Assembly (NCBI GenBank): GCA_037013685.1
Contig: CM072891.1
Span: forward strand, 2,598,001-2,662,000
Reading direction: 5' to 3'
DNA length: 64,000 bases
Source: Acridotheres tristis
Taxonomy: Eukaryota; Chordata; Aves; Passeriformes; Sturnidae
Shown here: piece after piece, positions 50,985 through 64,000 of the stretch
Numbering within the stretch: position 1 is the stretch's first letter
Layout of the letters: every line of letters starts with the position of its first letter
The notes under the pieces: model-generated
Database searches by the model: none
The model's input: only the letters and a program-made list of their open reading frames with translations
Told to the model about the DNA's origin: nothing
Position numbers and translations under genes: made by a program

Positions 50985-52130
50985 CATGCATGTGTGTCCT
51001 GGCTGGGGAGTCCTACGTGGCAAGACAAAAACTATTGAGGGGCAAGGTGGATCAAGTCAGGTTGCAGAGCTGAAAGTCATCCAGCTGGATTTGGACATCT
51101 CTGAACGAAAGAAATGGCCAGTGTTTCACCTCAATACTGGGGCATGGATGGTAGCAAATGTTCTGTGGGGGTGGCTGGATCCATGGAAAAAGACCAATTG
51201 GCAGCACAGAGGAAAACCTTCTGGGCTAGTGAATTGTGGCAAGGCTGGAAGAGTTGGCTGTGCCCAAGAGTTGGGCTACAGAAGAACACCACAATGGACG
51301 AGTGGATTGGGCTGCCAAGATTAAAGTGTCTCAGGTGGATTTGGACTGACAACATGAGTGAATTATTTCTGGTTTGGTGGCCCCATGACACCTCAGGTCA
51401 TTAGAGAAGAGCTGCAACATCCAGATGGGCTCACGATTGAGGGGTGGAATTAACCATGGACAGCATCTCCCAGATTATCCATAACTGTGAAACACACCCT
51501 GCAATCAATCAGGCCAAGTGGGTAAAGCCCTGTGGTGTGGGGGATAATGGTAAAAATATAAGTGTGGATATGCCTGGCAGATTGATTACATCACCCTTCC
51601 CCAAACCAGCCAAGGCAAGAGCTGTGTGCTGACCCTGGTAGAAGCAAACACAGGATGATTGGAGACCTACCCTGTGCTTCATGCTGCTGCCCAAAACACT
51701 ATCCTGGGCTTTGAAAAGCAAGTCTTATGTAGGCATGGCACTCTAGAAAGAATTGAGCTGGACAATGGGACTCATTTTGAAAATAACCTCATAGACACCT
51801 GGGCCAGAGGGTACGATATGGATTGGGTGTGTCAGATCTCTATCATGCACCTGGGAAAATTGGATGGTACAATGGAGTGTTAAAAACCACACTGAGAGTA
51901 GTGGGTGGTGGGACTTTCAAACATTGCTGTTTACATTTTAGTGAAAATTAGTTAACACTTGATTAGTTAGCACCTGATTAGTTTACACTACAGGCTCCAC
52001 CTCTCGAGCTGGCCCTGAGAAGTCAGAACCTGATGACCACAGAAGGGGATAAAGTCCCCCATAGTGCATATGAGGAATGTGTTAGGGAAGATAGTCTGGA
52101 TTAAACAAAGGCAAACCCATCCTCAGAGTT
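50985..52130 (+). pseudogene. Endogenous retrovirus pol relic (RNase H to integrase)
   Basis: Plus-strand reading in shifting frames shows the end of a retroviral RNase H domain (about 51000-51350), then the integrase. The integrase zinc-binding part begins HDTSGH (51385-51402). Its later cysteine pair is reduced to CETH, near 51491-51502. The catalytic core follows: the first Asp is in a Q-I-D-Y context (51584-51586) and the second in DNGTHF (51761-51763), 59 codons later. The copy is dead: there are frame changes near 51210-51220 and 51830-51850, an in-frame TGA at 51656-51658, and Gly where the catalytic Glu is expected (51862-51864). A more diverged stretch to about 52130 may include the integrase C-terminal part. 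No long terminal repeats or gag/env were recognised, so this is a fragment. The sub-family is not assigned. It is inert as a gene. Confidence 0.85.
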
Positions 52131-55100
52131 AAATTGGTTCTGTGGGGAAAATATATTCCACAAAGAAAATAAATTCCACGAGATTTTAGACTTTGTCCCA
52201 GGTAAGATCCTAGGTAAAAGATATTGAATTTTGGTTTTCAGTGACATTAGTGCATATGGATCAAGAGCATATAGTCATGGATTTGAGAAAAAAACCCGAC
52301 ATATTCTGTGGAGTTCATAGAATATTTTTTTAAATTATTTTGATAATAATGTACGTTTATAAATATTCAGTAGTATCAGGTTTTTGTCTAGAATCTTTAA
52401 TCCAGTATAAAGCTACACCATCTTTTACTGGAAATTACCAACTTACAGACCCAGAATGCTTTCCCAGACCCATCCCAATCATGCACATCTGAAATTTTGC
52501 AGGTGGTGATTTAAACTGGCATTTTTGTGAGTTCCACAACTGTTACTAACAAACAGCATCTGCTCAGTGCTGTGCAACATGCTTTGTTTGCATAACACCA
52601 TTTGTTAATCTTTCCTGAAGAAAAAGATTTCCAGGATGAGTATTTAATTCAATTTTTGTAATGTTTCCATTTCAAAATGGAGCAAAATCAAATCCAGAAT
52701 ATCAGTTTCTTTTATCCCACAGGAAACTGAATGCTTACCTATAGATTTTGCAAAACTTTTAATGTTCTGAAATATTTAACTCATAACCATATTTTACAGA
52801 ATCTATTAGAGATGGTGTACTTTCAACTATAATGCAGGAATCTGTGACACAACAAGACAAAAAGATAAATTCAGTCATTCATAAAACATTGTAGGACAGC
52901 TGCAAATGAATGTGATTTATTTCTGTGCTTTTAAGAAAAAGACAGATCAGCATTATGTGTAATGTTGCTATAGATTGGAAGTTACAGTTTATTTTTCTAG
53001 ATGACAATGAAACCCACATAATTTCTTGCATAGGTTAGAGTTGCTCAGGGGCTGATTTATGTACATCCTATGCAAATCTGTCCTCATTTAAATCAGGTAT
53101 TTACTTGGTATTTTAGATTTAGAAATTCTGCTCTGTAGTGTTTGCAACGTCTTTCACAGTTTTCTTGCAAGAACATGAGGATTATTTTCTTCTGATAAAC
53201 TTAGCCAAGCTGTCACTGTTTTATAGGAAAAAAAAAAAAAGAAAATTAAAATTTGTCGTGGTATCTTGCTCCATGATTTCACTAATCCAAAGCTGTGTCT
53301 ATTCTACAAGTGGGAAACCACATGGGGAGACGTATCTTGCATTACTCTATCCACACCTTCACAACATCCCCAGGAGCTGGGGCCTGGGGTGGGCAGGCTG
53401 GCTCACCCTCCCAGCAGCACCAAGCATCTCTTTGAGTCATCCCTGGATACTTTTCCCATTTGTGTTTGCCCAGCTCTACACCTTGTGGGGATCAAGGGAA
53501 GCTGAAGGGCTACATCTCGCACACTACATTACACACCTCTTGTGAGGCTAAACACCTAAACTAGAGCCTGAACCACAGGGTCTTTAAAATACTTGTCAGC
53601 TGAACTTCAAAGGATGCAACAAAGTGTGAATGTCATGTATTTATATTTACATGCAAATGGATAAATATTTTGTATCGTAAATATTTTTGCCAACTATTTT
53701 TAAACTAATTTTTACATAATATCTTCATTTCACACACAAATTCCTCATGGCAGAGTCACTCAGACTGTATTCAAGCCCATAAGGAGGTCATACCTCCTAA
53801 TATGGGACAGTAATTCTCCCTTTCCCCATCCTGATTTGCTGCACAGAGGCAGGATGAAACACATTCTTCCTGGTGGAAACTTCCAAGAATGAATCTGTGA
53901 AGGACTTGTTGCAACCCAGACATTTCCCTTTGCCTAAAAAGAAAAGAGGTTTTACAGTGAATCAAAAGACCAGAAGGACTAGGGCTCCCAAGGTTTCGAT
54001 TTAATTAAGATTTTTCAACACTTAAAATAGATGAAAATGACACACAATTTTCAGATGGAAGTTTCAAGATGTCATGAAGAGGCATAGCTCCCCAGTGTTT
54101 TCTCAAAACGATTCTCTCCTGATCTTAAAAAATAGAAATCAGTGGATTTCCCCAGTTTCACTGTATAAGTATATCCATCCTACAGTTTCAGTGGACAAAA
54201 ATCAGGCAAGGTGATTCAAGTATTTTCTGATGAATACTTAAAGGCTTCATCTGTTTAAAATGCATTTCAATCAGTAATATGCCGAAAAAGCATGAATAAA
54301 TGATTTATCTGCTTTGATTCATTAGGTTTTCTTTATACATTTCATCATTTTAACTGTTTCCTTGGCATGAAGGAACAGCCTTGGATCAGAAACTGTATTA
54401 CAAAGGGCAAAGGCTCATAGAAATGCTAGTGCAATGGGAAAGAGAAAAAAATGACAGCCAGTCCCACAGGGCCTTAATAAATATTTGTGAAGCATATTTA
54501 GTTTAATTACAGCAACTAGTTATCAAAGTCCAAAGTCATGCTACCTGAAATGTCAGTGCAAACTGTACCTTGGGCTTGACGGCAGAAAGCACAGCAAAAA
54601 TAAATGTGTGAAATCCAAATATGACTGCCACAAAAACAAACTAGGCATGAGAGACAACATGAGCTCAAGATAGATCAATTAATCCAAAACCACCAACTAG
54701 ACAGGTGGATGAGTCATACACACAGTGTAGGCACAGCTTCTCTTGAATGGAAAATACAACTTAACACCACACGTTTCACTCTGAAAGACAATGAGGCCAA
54801 CAAGATAATCTAAATTAGGTGGCAATTACCTCCTACCTGCACCATGATTGCAGAAACATCCTCAGACAGGGAGCAAGGTCTGAGTTTCGCCTTTTGAGAG
54901 GCCGTTCTTACATTCAACCCTTCTCAATAACGTGATTTTCTTCAGTTTTTTAAGATTGGGGTGGGGGCAGGAGGACGTATAATGTAAAGACATTGATTTT
55001 GACATCATAAATAAATTCTTTGCTTTCTTTTCACTGGGAAGGTTGGTCAGAGAAATATATCAAGTGTATATATTAAAAGAATTAAATTAAAGATATTTAA

Positions 55101-56969
55101 TTGTGCTTTTCCCAGTAGCAGGGAAAAACAGTCTTTCCAGAACTAGGAAGTGCTATACGTGCTTCAGGGACATGATGATTGTCCTGCAGAGATCTATCAC
55201 AGTTGCCTCTGAAACGTATCAAACATGCTGCTACAATGGCTATAATTAACTTGTTAGAATATTTTTATTTTTTAATTAAGTGAATGTACAGATAAGAAAA
55301 CCAAATCATGATTTACACAATATACAAAATAAACACAGAAAATACAAAGTTAAAGAAGCACATAACCTAAATTCTAAGTGGTCTTCTGTGACTGGGTATT
55401 ATCGCCTTCTTACTTGAGAGAACACAAAAGTATTTCTTATGTATGATATTTATTATGAAAATAATTTTCTCAGAAGTCAGAAATTATATTCAGTTTGCAC
55501 CAATATCTAGATTAAAACACACAATTTGAAATATCCACACAAAGTGCCTTTTCACAAAGAAAAAGAGTATATCCACTTGATTCTTTTTAGCTGCTATATT
55601 CAGTGGTTGATTAGAAGCATGCACTGGAGATTTACAGCATGGCAAGGAAAGAAAGCTGTTTTGGAAAATAGCCATACCCTCACCTACTTTAGACAGACCT
55701 AGCAGCATCATCAGCTTCAAAACGAGCAGTGTTTAGATTTATCTGACCTGAGATTTTGCCCCTTTTTTTCGCTCTATTTTTTTTTATGGACCTAAGAATA
55801 TAGTACAGCCTTTTTGTTCCACATTTAAGTTATATCTGAAGTTCTAGTCCTTCAAAGAAAAACTTACTGAAGCAAAATACATTAGACTCTTATAGAGATT
55901 TTTCAAAATGTCAGCTTACCTATGATTTGTGTAGATTTTAAATCATGATAGAAATGGCTGAAGTCGGATACAGTACCCTCTTTCCCTAGCCTACTTCCCT
56001 CCATTGCTTTCACCAGGCAAATTGTGGTTTTGGAAAGACCAGGGAATTTGGAAGAGAAGAGCAAATGAACGTGGAGAGTTCATGTCATGAGCTGACAGCA
56101 GGAGCAGCTTGTGACACACAGGTCTTGTTGATAGCCCAGAAATTTGATTATATACTCTTCAGTGCCATCTGCTGTAACCAGATGCATTCAAAAACTTAAG
56201 AGATAATCAAATAGCCAGTCTCAATAGCTGCATGGCAGGGAAATCATCTAACTCTAGGCTTAAGTCTGTCCTACAAGGCTAGAATCCCATTAAGGAATCA
56301 AGCACACATCACTGCCAAAAATGAAGAACTTAGTCACAGCTACGGACACATTCTTTCAACTTTTTGCCTCAATTTCTTTGCTGTAGCAAAATAACCTTTG
56401 CACAATTTACACCCCTGAGGATTGTTGCTTTAGTACCACAACACCTCCTCCAGCCAAGCAGGGACAGAACTGCATCTGCTGGTGAGACTTCAGAACGGCT
56501 GTCCATTTCACGTTCGCCCTGTGAAATTGGGAAAGAGAAGTCAAGAAACAATGTCTGCCAAGGTACAAACTGGATTTGAGTGCCTAAACCTGAACTCGTA
56601 AAACAATGGCAAAGCCTTTATCTCCTCTACCACCAACCACTAAAGCTGCTTTGTTAGATGAAGAAAATATAGCTCCATTAAACACTATATTATCTTCATG
56701 TCTTTTCTGCAGTTGTTGCAAAGAAAATAACACTGAATGTTGTGTGTTTCTTAGAGCAAGTGTACAGTGTGATTGATTATATCACTTCTGTCCTTCAGGA
56801 TTTAGACAGAGCTCTAAAGCTAGTCCTAGAGAACATCTTTCTGCAGAAAAGTAATTTTTTCCAACAGGAATTCCACAGTTTTTCATCACAAGTTACATAA
56901 TGCATTTTCCAATAGAACATTTCATAAAATTTATGTACTGTCATGTATATTTTGTCTGTGTGAATGATA
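52131..56969. other. Intergenic DNA, nothing recognised
   Basis: No gene or clear repeat is visible. A somewhat GC-richer piece at 53340-53520 has a 135-codon frame across it but no domain. An A-run lies near 53227-53240. Confidence 0.5.
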
Positions 56970-57062
56970 TGCCATAGCATCATAGAATCATAAAGGTCGG
57001 AAATTACCCCCAAGATGATCAAATTCAACCTTTGCCTAAATATCTATTAATACTACTAAACT
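56970..57062 (-). mobile_element. CR1 3' tail fragment, antisense
   Basis: Two octamer units (CATAGCAT, CATAGAAT) are followed by 'cataaaggtcggaaattacc' and 'ccaagatgatcaaattcaac'. This is the 3' end of a CR1 of the same type as the fragment at 5845. Only about 90 bases remain. Confidence 0.8.
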
Positions 57063-60000
57063 AAAACACAAAGTGGTACTCCATGATTTGTTTTTTGCGA
57101 GCTTTAGGACAATTAAACTTTGATAGGGATGCCATTGCTCTGGAGGCTACAGGCAGACACACTGAAAAATTTCCTATACATAGAACCTTTTAGTTTAAAT
57201 AGTCAAGATAAAGGAAAAGAAAATAATGACAAACTTTTTTTTGCTTTTTTCATACTGAGAAATTCCAGCCAGTATCACCTGCAATGCATTTCCAAAATGG
57301 ACAGTGCTGTAGGTTTAGCAAAGAACCACCAGATTTACCAAAGAACCCATACTGCTATGGGTTTTGCATAGCAGTATTTATCTGTTCTGTGGTATTTGTG
57401 GTATTCTCTATACTTAGATTGGCAAATGCCACAAATTCCATGATAAATTTAAACACTGTGAGTGATAAATGTCAAGCTTTTAATAGCACCCACTGTCCCT
57501 CTGTCACCACATGACCCTATTAGGAGATTGCACAATCACTCTCTCTGTATAATTTCTTATACAAGAAATAGCCCTACAGTACTTTCAATAGCAAGATATT
57601 TGCTTTGTATAAGCAATGGAACTTTTTGTATATCTCTTGCAAAAGGAAGAGCCTTCAGGATACTTACTATTCCTGATGATTTCATGTAATTTTTATTTAC
57701 AAAAATAAGGTCGGAATGCAGTTTCCTATTTCTGTTAGGTGTCAGTACAACGGACAGGATTCATGATCTTAGTTGAAATGAAATGGCAGAACAAGTTTGA
57801 TAACAACAGATGACAATATGTTTCATCAGAAAGAAAAGTCTACAAAACTGTTGCTACAGCCATTAAAATGCAGAATGTGACACCAGACATCACAAAAATT
57901 TTCTCTGGGCATTTTTTACGTTTTCTGTAGTGTAGGATGCATTGAGATTACATCTGAAAATCTTATCTCTGTGGCACTTTTTGACTGCAGATTGTAAAAA
58001 GGAAAGAGCATTTCACATTGTCACTAAAAACACTTAAGATCTGATCTCAGAATTCCAAAGTTCTGAGGTTTCCTCTGAACACAAAAATAAATCAGGAATT
58101 GACTTCTGTCTTAGGAACAGGGCTACAAAATATGTCTTGGTAAAATACCTCTGTGGTGTTTCTGACCAGAAGTATTTTCCTTTCCAGCTTCAACTATGCT
58201 AACACTCCAGAGAGGAGTACTCATTTGCTGTGTGGTACAGACGTGGTCTCTGAAACTTGTTACCAAGTCGGGGATGCTCTTCCACTGCAAAGTTAAAGAG
58301 AAGGCTGAGGCAAAATATTTCTATGCATATATATGGACAAATATATATAAATACATTTCTGTGTTGCATGTGTGTGTGTATGTTATTACAGCAAAAAAAA
58401 ATTGGAGGATGCAGAAACAAATGTAAGAGAAAAAAATCTCCATCAGTAGCATGATAACTCCTTTTCCTATGTACAGTGAAGATATCAATTCCATGCAAGT
58501 CTCTTTCAAATTCCATTCAGTTTAACTGCCAAACTGTATAGACTAAAGATCAGAAGCTGCTCTGCATTACTGCAGTTTGTCTGGTTGCCATAAAGAGCTG
58601 AGCTGCACAAGAGAGCTCAAATTCAATTTAAAATAAATCGGAAATTATTTACCCACCAGTAAGACTAGTAAGGCTTACGATCATTTTTGTAAATTATTGC
58701 ACCACATATTAAAGCTTCTGTTTTTTACAATACCTTCTATTACAAGTTAAAGGTATATCTGGGCATTTTGTAGTAACCAACAATGGATTGCAAGATTTAA
58801 TAAGCTATACATTAAATAATTACTGCATATTCATCCCTGCAAATACAATTTTCTTTTTAAATATGGATCCAAGAATCATTGAGCACTTGTAAGAATAAAA
58901 CCAGAGATTGTATTTTTCATATTTCTGCATATACAAACGGGCTGTCTGCTATGAGTCCAGTGCTTTAACAACGAGGGGAAAAATATGGTAATGAACATGA
59001 ATTCACAACCAATGCTGAATTAGTAACTCAACTGCTTAATGATATTAATTTCAATAATCAGTTACTCAATTTTTCAAACTATAACATTAGATAATTAAGT
59101 CAGAAGTTTAGCACAATAAAGATGTCTGCTGATTAACCTGTAATACAAGACTGGGAAGGAGATGATTCCTTTTAATCCTTTACTCAAAGTAAAGTTACAG
59201 GTTCAGAGTGGCCTTGATTTATCTGGTGGAAAACAACGTTTTGTTGTAGGTGGTGTTTCTTGACAAGGAAGGATCACTCAGTTGAGGTGCTAAATTCAAG
59301 ACACAATTCATGCTTAGTTAAGTGGTTTTTTTCTTATGACTTGCTCAGTGGCTTGCCTTTAAAATCTGCTGAGATTTCTATTTCTGCAAGAGCACTTCTC
59401 CCCTCTGACTTATCAGATAATCAGAGCATTGTAAACACACATATACACACAGACCCAAAGCAGAAAATTTTCTTGTTTAAGGTTAATGATTATTACTCCC
59501 TTTAGGTCTGGGGTTTGGTTTTGGTTGGTTCTTTTAATATAAAATATTGACTGCTTTTGAAGATAGAAGTCTGTGTCTTGAAAATAATTTATATAATAAA
59601 AACAAAAAATAAATAGGATCTAATGTGAAATTTACTGTCAGGACTCATCTATTACATAAACATGAGGATATGACTTGTATTCCCTAAATGTTGATTCTTT
59701 CCTTGATAGGAGATACTGTAAAATCACTGTGCTTCTGGATGCTGTGGAAGATTCCCCACGAGCACTGGCCCAGTATATCTGTGCCTCCCAGACCCTTTCC
59801 TTGCCCGCAGACAATCAGCAGCGCTTGTAATCTGTTTGCTGTCTCAGCTGAGGCAGCCACCAGCAGCTACCGAGAGCTGGGGGATACCTGTGCTGCAGGA
59901 GCTGCTGTGCTGCTGCACTTCCACTCTCTCGGGAAGAGCGAGCATTCGGGAGCTCCTTGATTTCCCTTTGAGCATCGCCTTTTTGCAAAAGCATGTCCAG

Positions 60001-63000
60001 AAGCCACAATGTAACTCCAAAGGCATTTGGGACCCTTTGGAAAGTAAGATCATGTCGTCCTCATTATCATAGGCAATGATAATGTCAATGATAATGTTAA
60101 TCACCCTTACTGGTGATCTAAACCTGAGGGGCTCAGAGACTCAACACTAATCTTTAAGCTCTTTCTTACTGCCTTGCCACCTTCATCTTGTTTGGTACCT
60201 TCCCAGACTTAATATATTATTCACATTTTATACAAATCTATGTCAATAAAGCTTTAAGTGATGCCTCATCCACTTTTTTCTCTGTATGAATATATATCTC
60301 TTGGTTAAGAAGTGTTTCTGAAATATAATTCATTTCCTCTACAAGAGCATATTACCCTTTATTTGGTAGACAACATATATATAGTATTTTGTGAATTCTA
60401 CTTTTATGATGAAATATAAAATTGCCACCAGATATATTAATTTGTGCTAATGCCTACTATATTAATTTCATCCAATATTATTTACACAGAACAGCTTAAT
60501 CACAAATTAAATCCATCCTTTAAATATATAACAGCATTATAACATTCTTCCAATAATTAACATTTCTGATTGCTTACATTTTATGTTTCAGCAATTGCAG
60601 CCATCCTCAGGATAAAAAGCAAAGGTAATTGGTAGTATATTAACTGCCTGAATTGCTTCTTTCTGAAGTGTAATGAGTGAGATTTACTAATAACTTAATT
60701 TTATAATACCTTATTCTCTTTCTTTTGTCTTGATAATGACAGAGACTTCTGTCACAGGTTGCTTCAGGGTAGGACAGGCTTCAGCTGTAACTGGAAGCAT
60801 CAGTCTCTGCCCAGGTCTCATATACAGTTACCCAACCAGCAGGGTTTTATCTATTTTTTTTCTCTTTTAGTGTTAGTATTGTAGATTAATCTGTCACATA
60901 TATTTAGAGTCACTTAATGATTTCTAAGTATAAAACCCTCTCATTCTATATTAAAAAAATTATCACTCTACAGAATTCAATCATTCAAGCCAAAAATTTT
61001 CCTATTAGTGCTTTCCCTCAGGCTGACTTTCCTAAAGCTTTAGCTAAAAGAGCCTTTTAAGAGAAGATTAGTACAAAGTAGACAACTCTATCAAATTTAT
61101 GACTCTTCTACCAATTTTTTTAAGGAAACTTCAAGCACAAACAAATGAGCTCTGAAACATCTCCGTATTTCCTGTTAAAAAAAAATCATCTTTTTAAGCA
61201 GAATCACAATGTTTTCAGATCCTTAGCACATACTTAATATAGATATTAAAAGCATTGTGTTTTGATCATAATTCTCAATACTCATTAAATGCCAACATGC
61301 TCGTCAGTCTACAAGGAAAGTTTTCTTTAAGATCTGAGGGTCAGCCAGCAGTGGTAATACCTTAATGCCCTTCAGTCAAAAGCATAAGTACTGGGCACTG
61401 TTGTTCTGGCTGCCAGAACAGGCAATAAGATTTTGTCTCAGCTCTTACTGATGTATGTCAGTATTTCTTAATACTATTTAGTCCTTCTTACTGAATAAAG
61501 CTTCTTTATGTAGCTTAAAAATCACGTCAGACTGACTTCCACAGAATTCCTTCCACTCCATTTTACATACAGGGCAGCAAGGAGCTGCAAAGTCAAATAA
61601 CCAGACACCCTTCAGTGCGGCAGACAGACCTTTTGCCTTGTATTCACACTGCTTTTCAAAACGTGTGTGCTGAATCTATAATTTGGCTGAACATTAATTC
61701 TCGTTCTTGCATTGAAAGGGCGTCTCATCAAGAGCAGTGAAGGTTAGCTGGGTTCCTTTAGTCTTCATATTAATGTCAACCTCTTGATTGGCTGAGGTGT
61801 TTCAGAGGTGAAGATTGTTGACCACATCAGGGTTTAGGTACAGATATTTTTAAATCTACCTTCTTCAAGGAAATATCGAAAATAGTTTTACCTATCATAT
61901 AAGTGCTCTGCAGTTAGTTTCTGCATCCCACTCCACCATCTTCATTTTGCATGGAAAATGTATAATACATTAAGTCTTGGAAAATGTAAACATAAGGCAA
62001 AGTTTAACAGTGGCCTCTCTTACCAGTACTTTGAATCCTAGTTGATGTGACTTAATATTCAAATTCCTCTCAATCAAATTAAATCTAATTTTGCTTCCAG
62101 AAATATTTATTATAATTCTCATATAAATGAATTACTAGTTTTCACTGCATTGAGTGGGAATACATCATTTTCAATGGCCAAATATGGGAGTATTGCACTA
62201 AAAAATTAATGCATCTGGAAAAATGCTGTAAGAAGAGGAAAGAGGGTTAGGCATTGACACTTTTTTTAGTCCTGTCTTACCTATATGCAAGCACATGACT
62301 ATTCTGTATAAACCTTGCTGCTCATATCCATTTCCACAAACTGTGAATTTCAAACCTCAAAACGCCTGTGGAAGGAATTTTTCCATCAGTCCTGTAATCA
62401 GTGGCTTCCTTCGATTGCCTGCTCATGGCCACAGGCTCAGTGGTGAATTCCTGACCAGAGCTGTGGATGTGGTGCCAACTGCTGCCTGCCAGTCCTGCCC
62501 TGCCAGCCAGAGCAGTCAGCACAGGCATCCACCAGGGCTGCCTCAGCGCGCTCTTTGCATACTTGCTTAACATTTTAAGCTCCAATTAGTTGCAATTTAT
62601 GTCCAGTATCACCCTATTAATTCACAGTAATACCTGAGATAACCTTTCTGCCCAGCCAAATCTTTCAAATTAGCAAGCAAGTCAAGTGAAAAAAGTGCAG
62701 TGTTTCTAAACAATGATATGCAAGAGTCATTCCCAAACATCTGTGTTGGTCAGACATCTGGAAGAGTTCCCATGTTTTCAAGACATACAAAATTTCTCCA
62801 TGGTGTGAACTTCCATATAATTACCTTCTGTGGGAACCTTCTTGAGAACAGTGGAGGTTGTTGACTTTGCCTTAATAGATTCACAGGTTAATAAATTTGT
62901 ATTTTATTATGAAAAGGCCTATTTGCAGCAACATTTCAGTAATACTGTGTGCAGTATTAGAATGAGAATTTAACATTTATGTTTAAATTTTCATACTGTT

Positions 63001-64000
63001 AAAATTTCATTTTTATGTTTGCCTTAAATATTTAAATGAATGTCCAAAATATAAAATGTTTCAAGTGTCATATTTATGTTTAAATTTTTTTCTATTTGAC
63101 AATTCCATCCACCTTCTCTGCCCAACCCTAAAAATATCTAGAAATATTCTAATATTTCAATTGCAAGGGGGTGGTAGGAAATTTCAGTGGTCCCCCAGCA
63201 AAATGCCTTCTAATGATAAGTAAATTGGGGACAAACATTAAACATATCTTCATATTTTTGAAAGAGTGAATTTGGTTCTATATAATTACAGATCACATCT
63301 GAAGATTACTTTTAATGCTTTTCAAGAAAATAAAAGAGGAACAGAAAGTTTCCCAACTAATGTGTAAATTATTTTTTTTAATTAGCATTGGACTATAAAA
63401 TTAGCATAAAGTCTTATCTTTTCAAACAGATCCGATGAAACTCAGCTAACTACATACAGAGTTTGATACATGCTTTAACTGATTTCCTAAATCAAACTCA
63501 GGTATATTCCAGTCTGTACATAGTTCAAACTATGACACAGACTGGTTCCCTTACTTTTATGAAAATGTCCCAGATCATTCTGTACTTCCCTTTTTAGTTA
63601 CTACTTTTTGAAAAAATAAAATAAAAATCAAAGAGCCCGGTTATAAGAAGTCTTGGTGAAGAACACAAACGCCCATGGAAAGTGTGCAGTATATGATTGT
63701 AGTATCTGGGTCAAGTAGCAAGAAAGGATAGCAAAGATTAAGGATTAAAAATTGCCTAAGACACATGAATGATTATGTGAAAATAATTGTGATTGTAACA
63801 ATTGTAGGTTTATACAGCAAAGTTTGATTGTTGTGCATTAGTACAATAAAGATTTGCTTCTTTATCTTTGGCTTTGAAGAAATAGGGGAAGATGAGTAAG
63901 CTGCCAGTTTCAATTAACGTTTTGTCATAAATATTTATACCCCACAAAACAATTGCATGACTCTTTAGGACTGAGTTAGTTATTTATAAATCACATTCTA
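57063..64000. other. AT-rich intergenic DNA, no gene seen
   Basis: No supported gene. A 76-codon frame at 57284-57514 includes a hydrophobic stretch but has no family resemblance. GC-richer patches lie at 59730-59960 and 62390-62560. An inverted/direct repeat occurs at 60062-60097. Confidence 0.5.
60062..60097. repeat. Hairpin plus direct repeat (ATGATAATG)
   Basis: CATTATCAT at 60062-60070 is the exact reverse complement of ATGATAATG at 60076-60084 with a 5-base loop. The unit CAATGATAATGT (60074-60085) is then repeated directly at 60086-60097. Confidence 0.85.

Noticed and set aside
53138..53545. 135-codon frame on the plus strand
   Set aside because: It crosses an oligo(A) run and low-complexity sequence and has no domain. 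It is likely a chance frame.
57284..57514. 76-codon frame with a hydrophobic stretch that might be a small membrane protein
   Set aside because: Only one weak hydrophobic segment, no family resemblance, and no promoter or splice evidence.
1..64000. Search for CRISPR arrays, tRNA or rRNA genes and operon-like clusters
   Set aside because: None seen. The DNA is vertebrate-like and the only direct repeats are microsatellites, intron repeats and the 139-bp duplication.

Overview
The window reads as vertebrate, and specifically avian, nuclear DNA. It is AT-rich, mostly non-coding and has one clear intron-containing gene. Its interspersed repeats are CR1 LINE fragments whose 3' ends carry CATAGAAT-type octamers, typical of birds and reptiles. 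It also holds one decayed endogenous retrovirus pol fragment of a kind common in songbird genomes. A passerine source is likely, but this is inferred from repeat content and general knowledge, not from a search.

Layout. From 1 to about 42 kb I find no protein-coding gene. That stretch holds old CR1 pieces (5.8, 8.8 and 33.0 kb), two better CR1 copies (18.6-19.5 kb antisense, 36.7-37.3 kb sense), a GT-rich 139-bp tandem duplication (34.05-34.31 kb), simple repeats and several GC-richer patches of unknown role. At 42.6-44.1 kb on the minus strand lies GJD2, the neuronal and beta-cell gap-junction protein connexin 36 (Cx35 in fish). It has the two-exon structure of its family: a 71-bp first coding exon, a 604-bp GC-rich intron and an 844-bp second coding exon. 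They encode 304 residues ending in the PDZ ligand SAYV. Its promoter, exon 1 and intron sit in a CpG island of about 1.4 kb (43.44-44.85 kb). From 45 to 64 kb there is again no recognisable gene. That part holds a retroviral RNase H/integrase relic (about 51.0-52.1 kb), a short CR1 tail (57.0 kb) and low-complexity DNA.

How it works together. The only functional unit I can support is GJD2 with its CpG-island promoter. The large flanks may hold distal regulatory DNA for this tissue-restricted gene, but the sequence alone does not prove that. The most notable observations near the gene are an out-of-frame upstream ATG 10 nt before the GJD2 start, which opens a 50-codon reading frame overlapping the connexin; a long oligo(A) tract in the likely 5' leader; GC-rich tandem repeats in the intron; and an AT-rich wedge inside the CpG island. 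I found no CRISPR array, tRNA, rRNA or convincing new multi-gene system. The remaining open frames look like chance ORFs or repeat relics.
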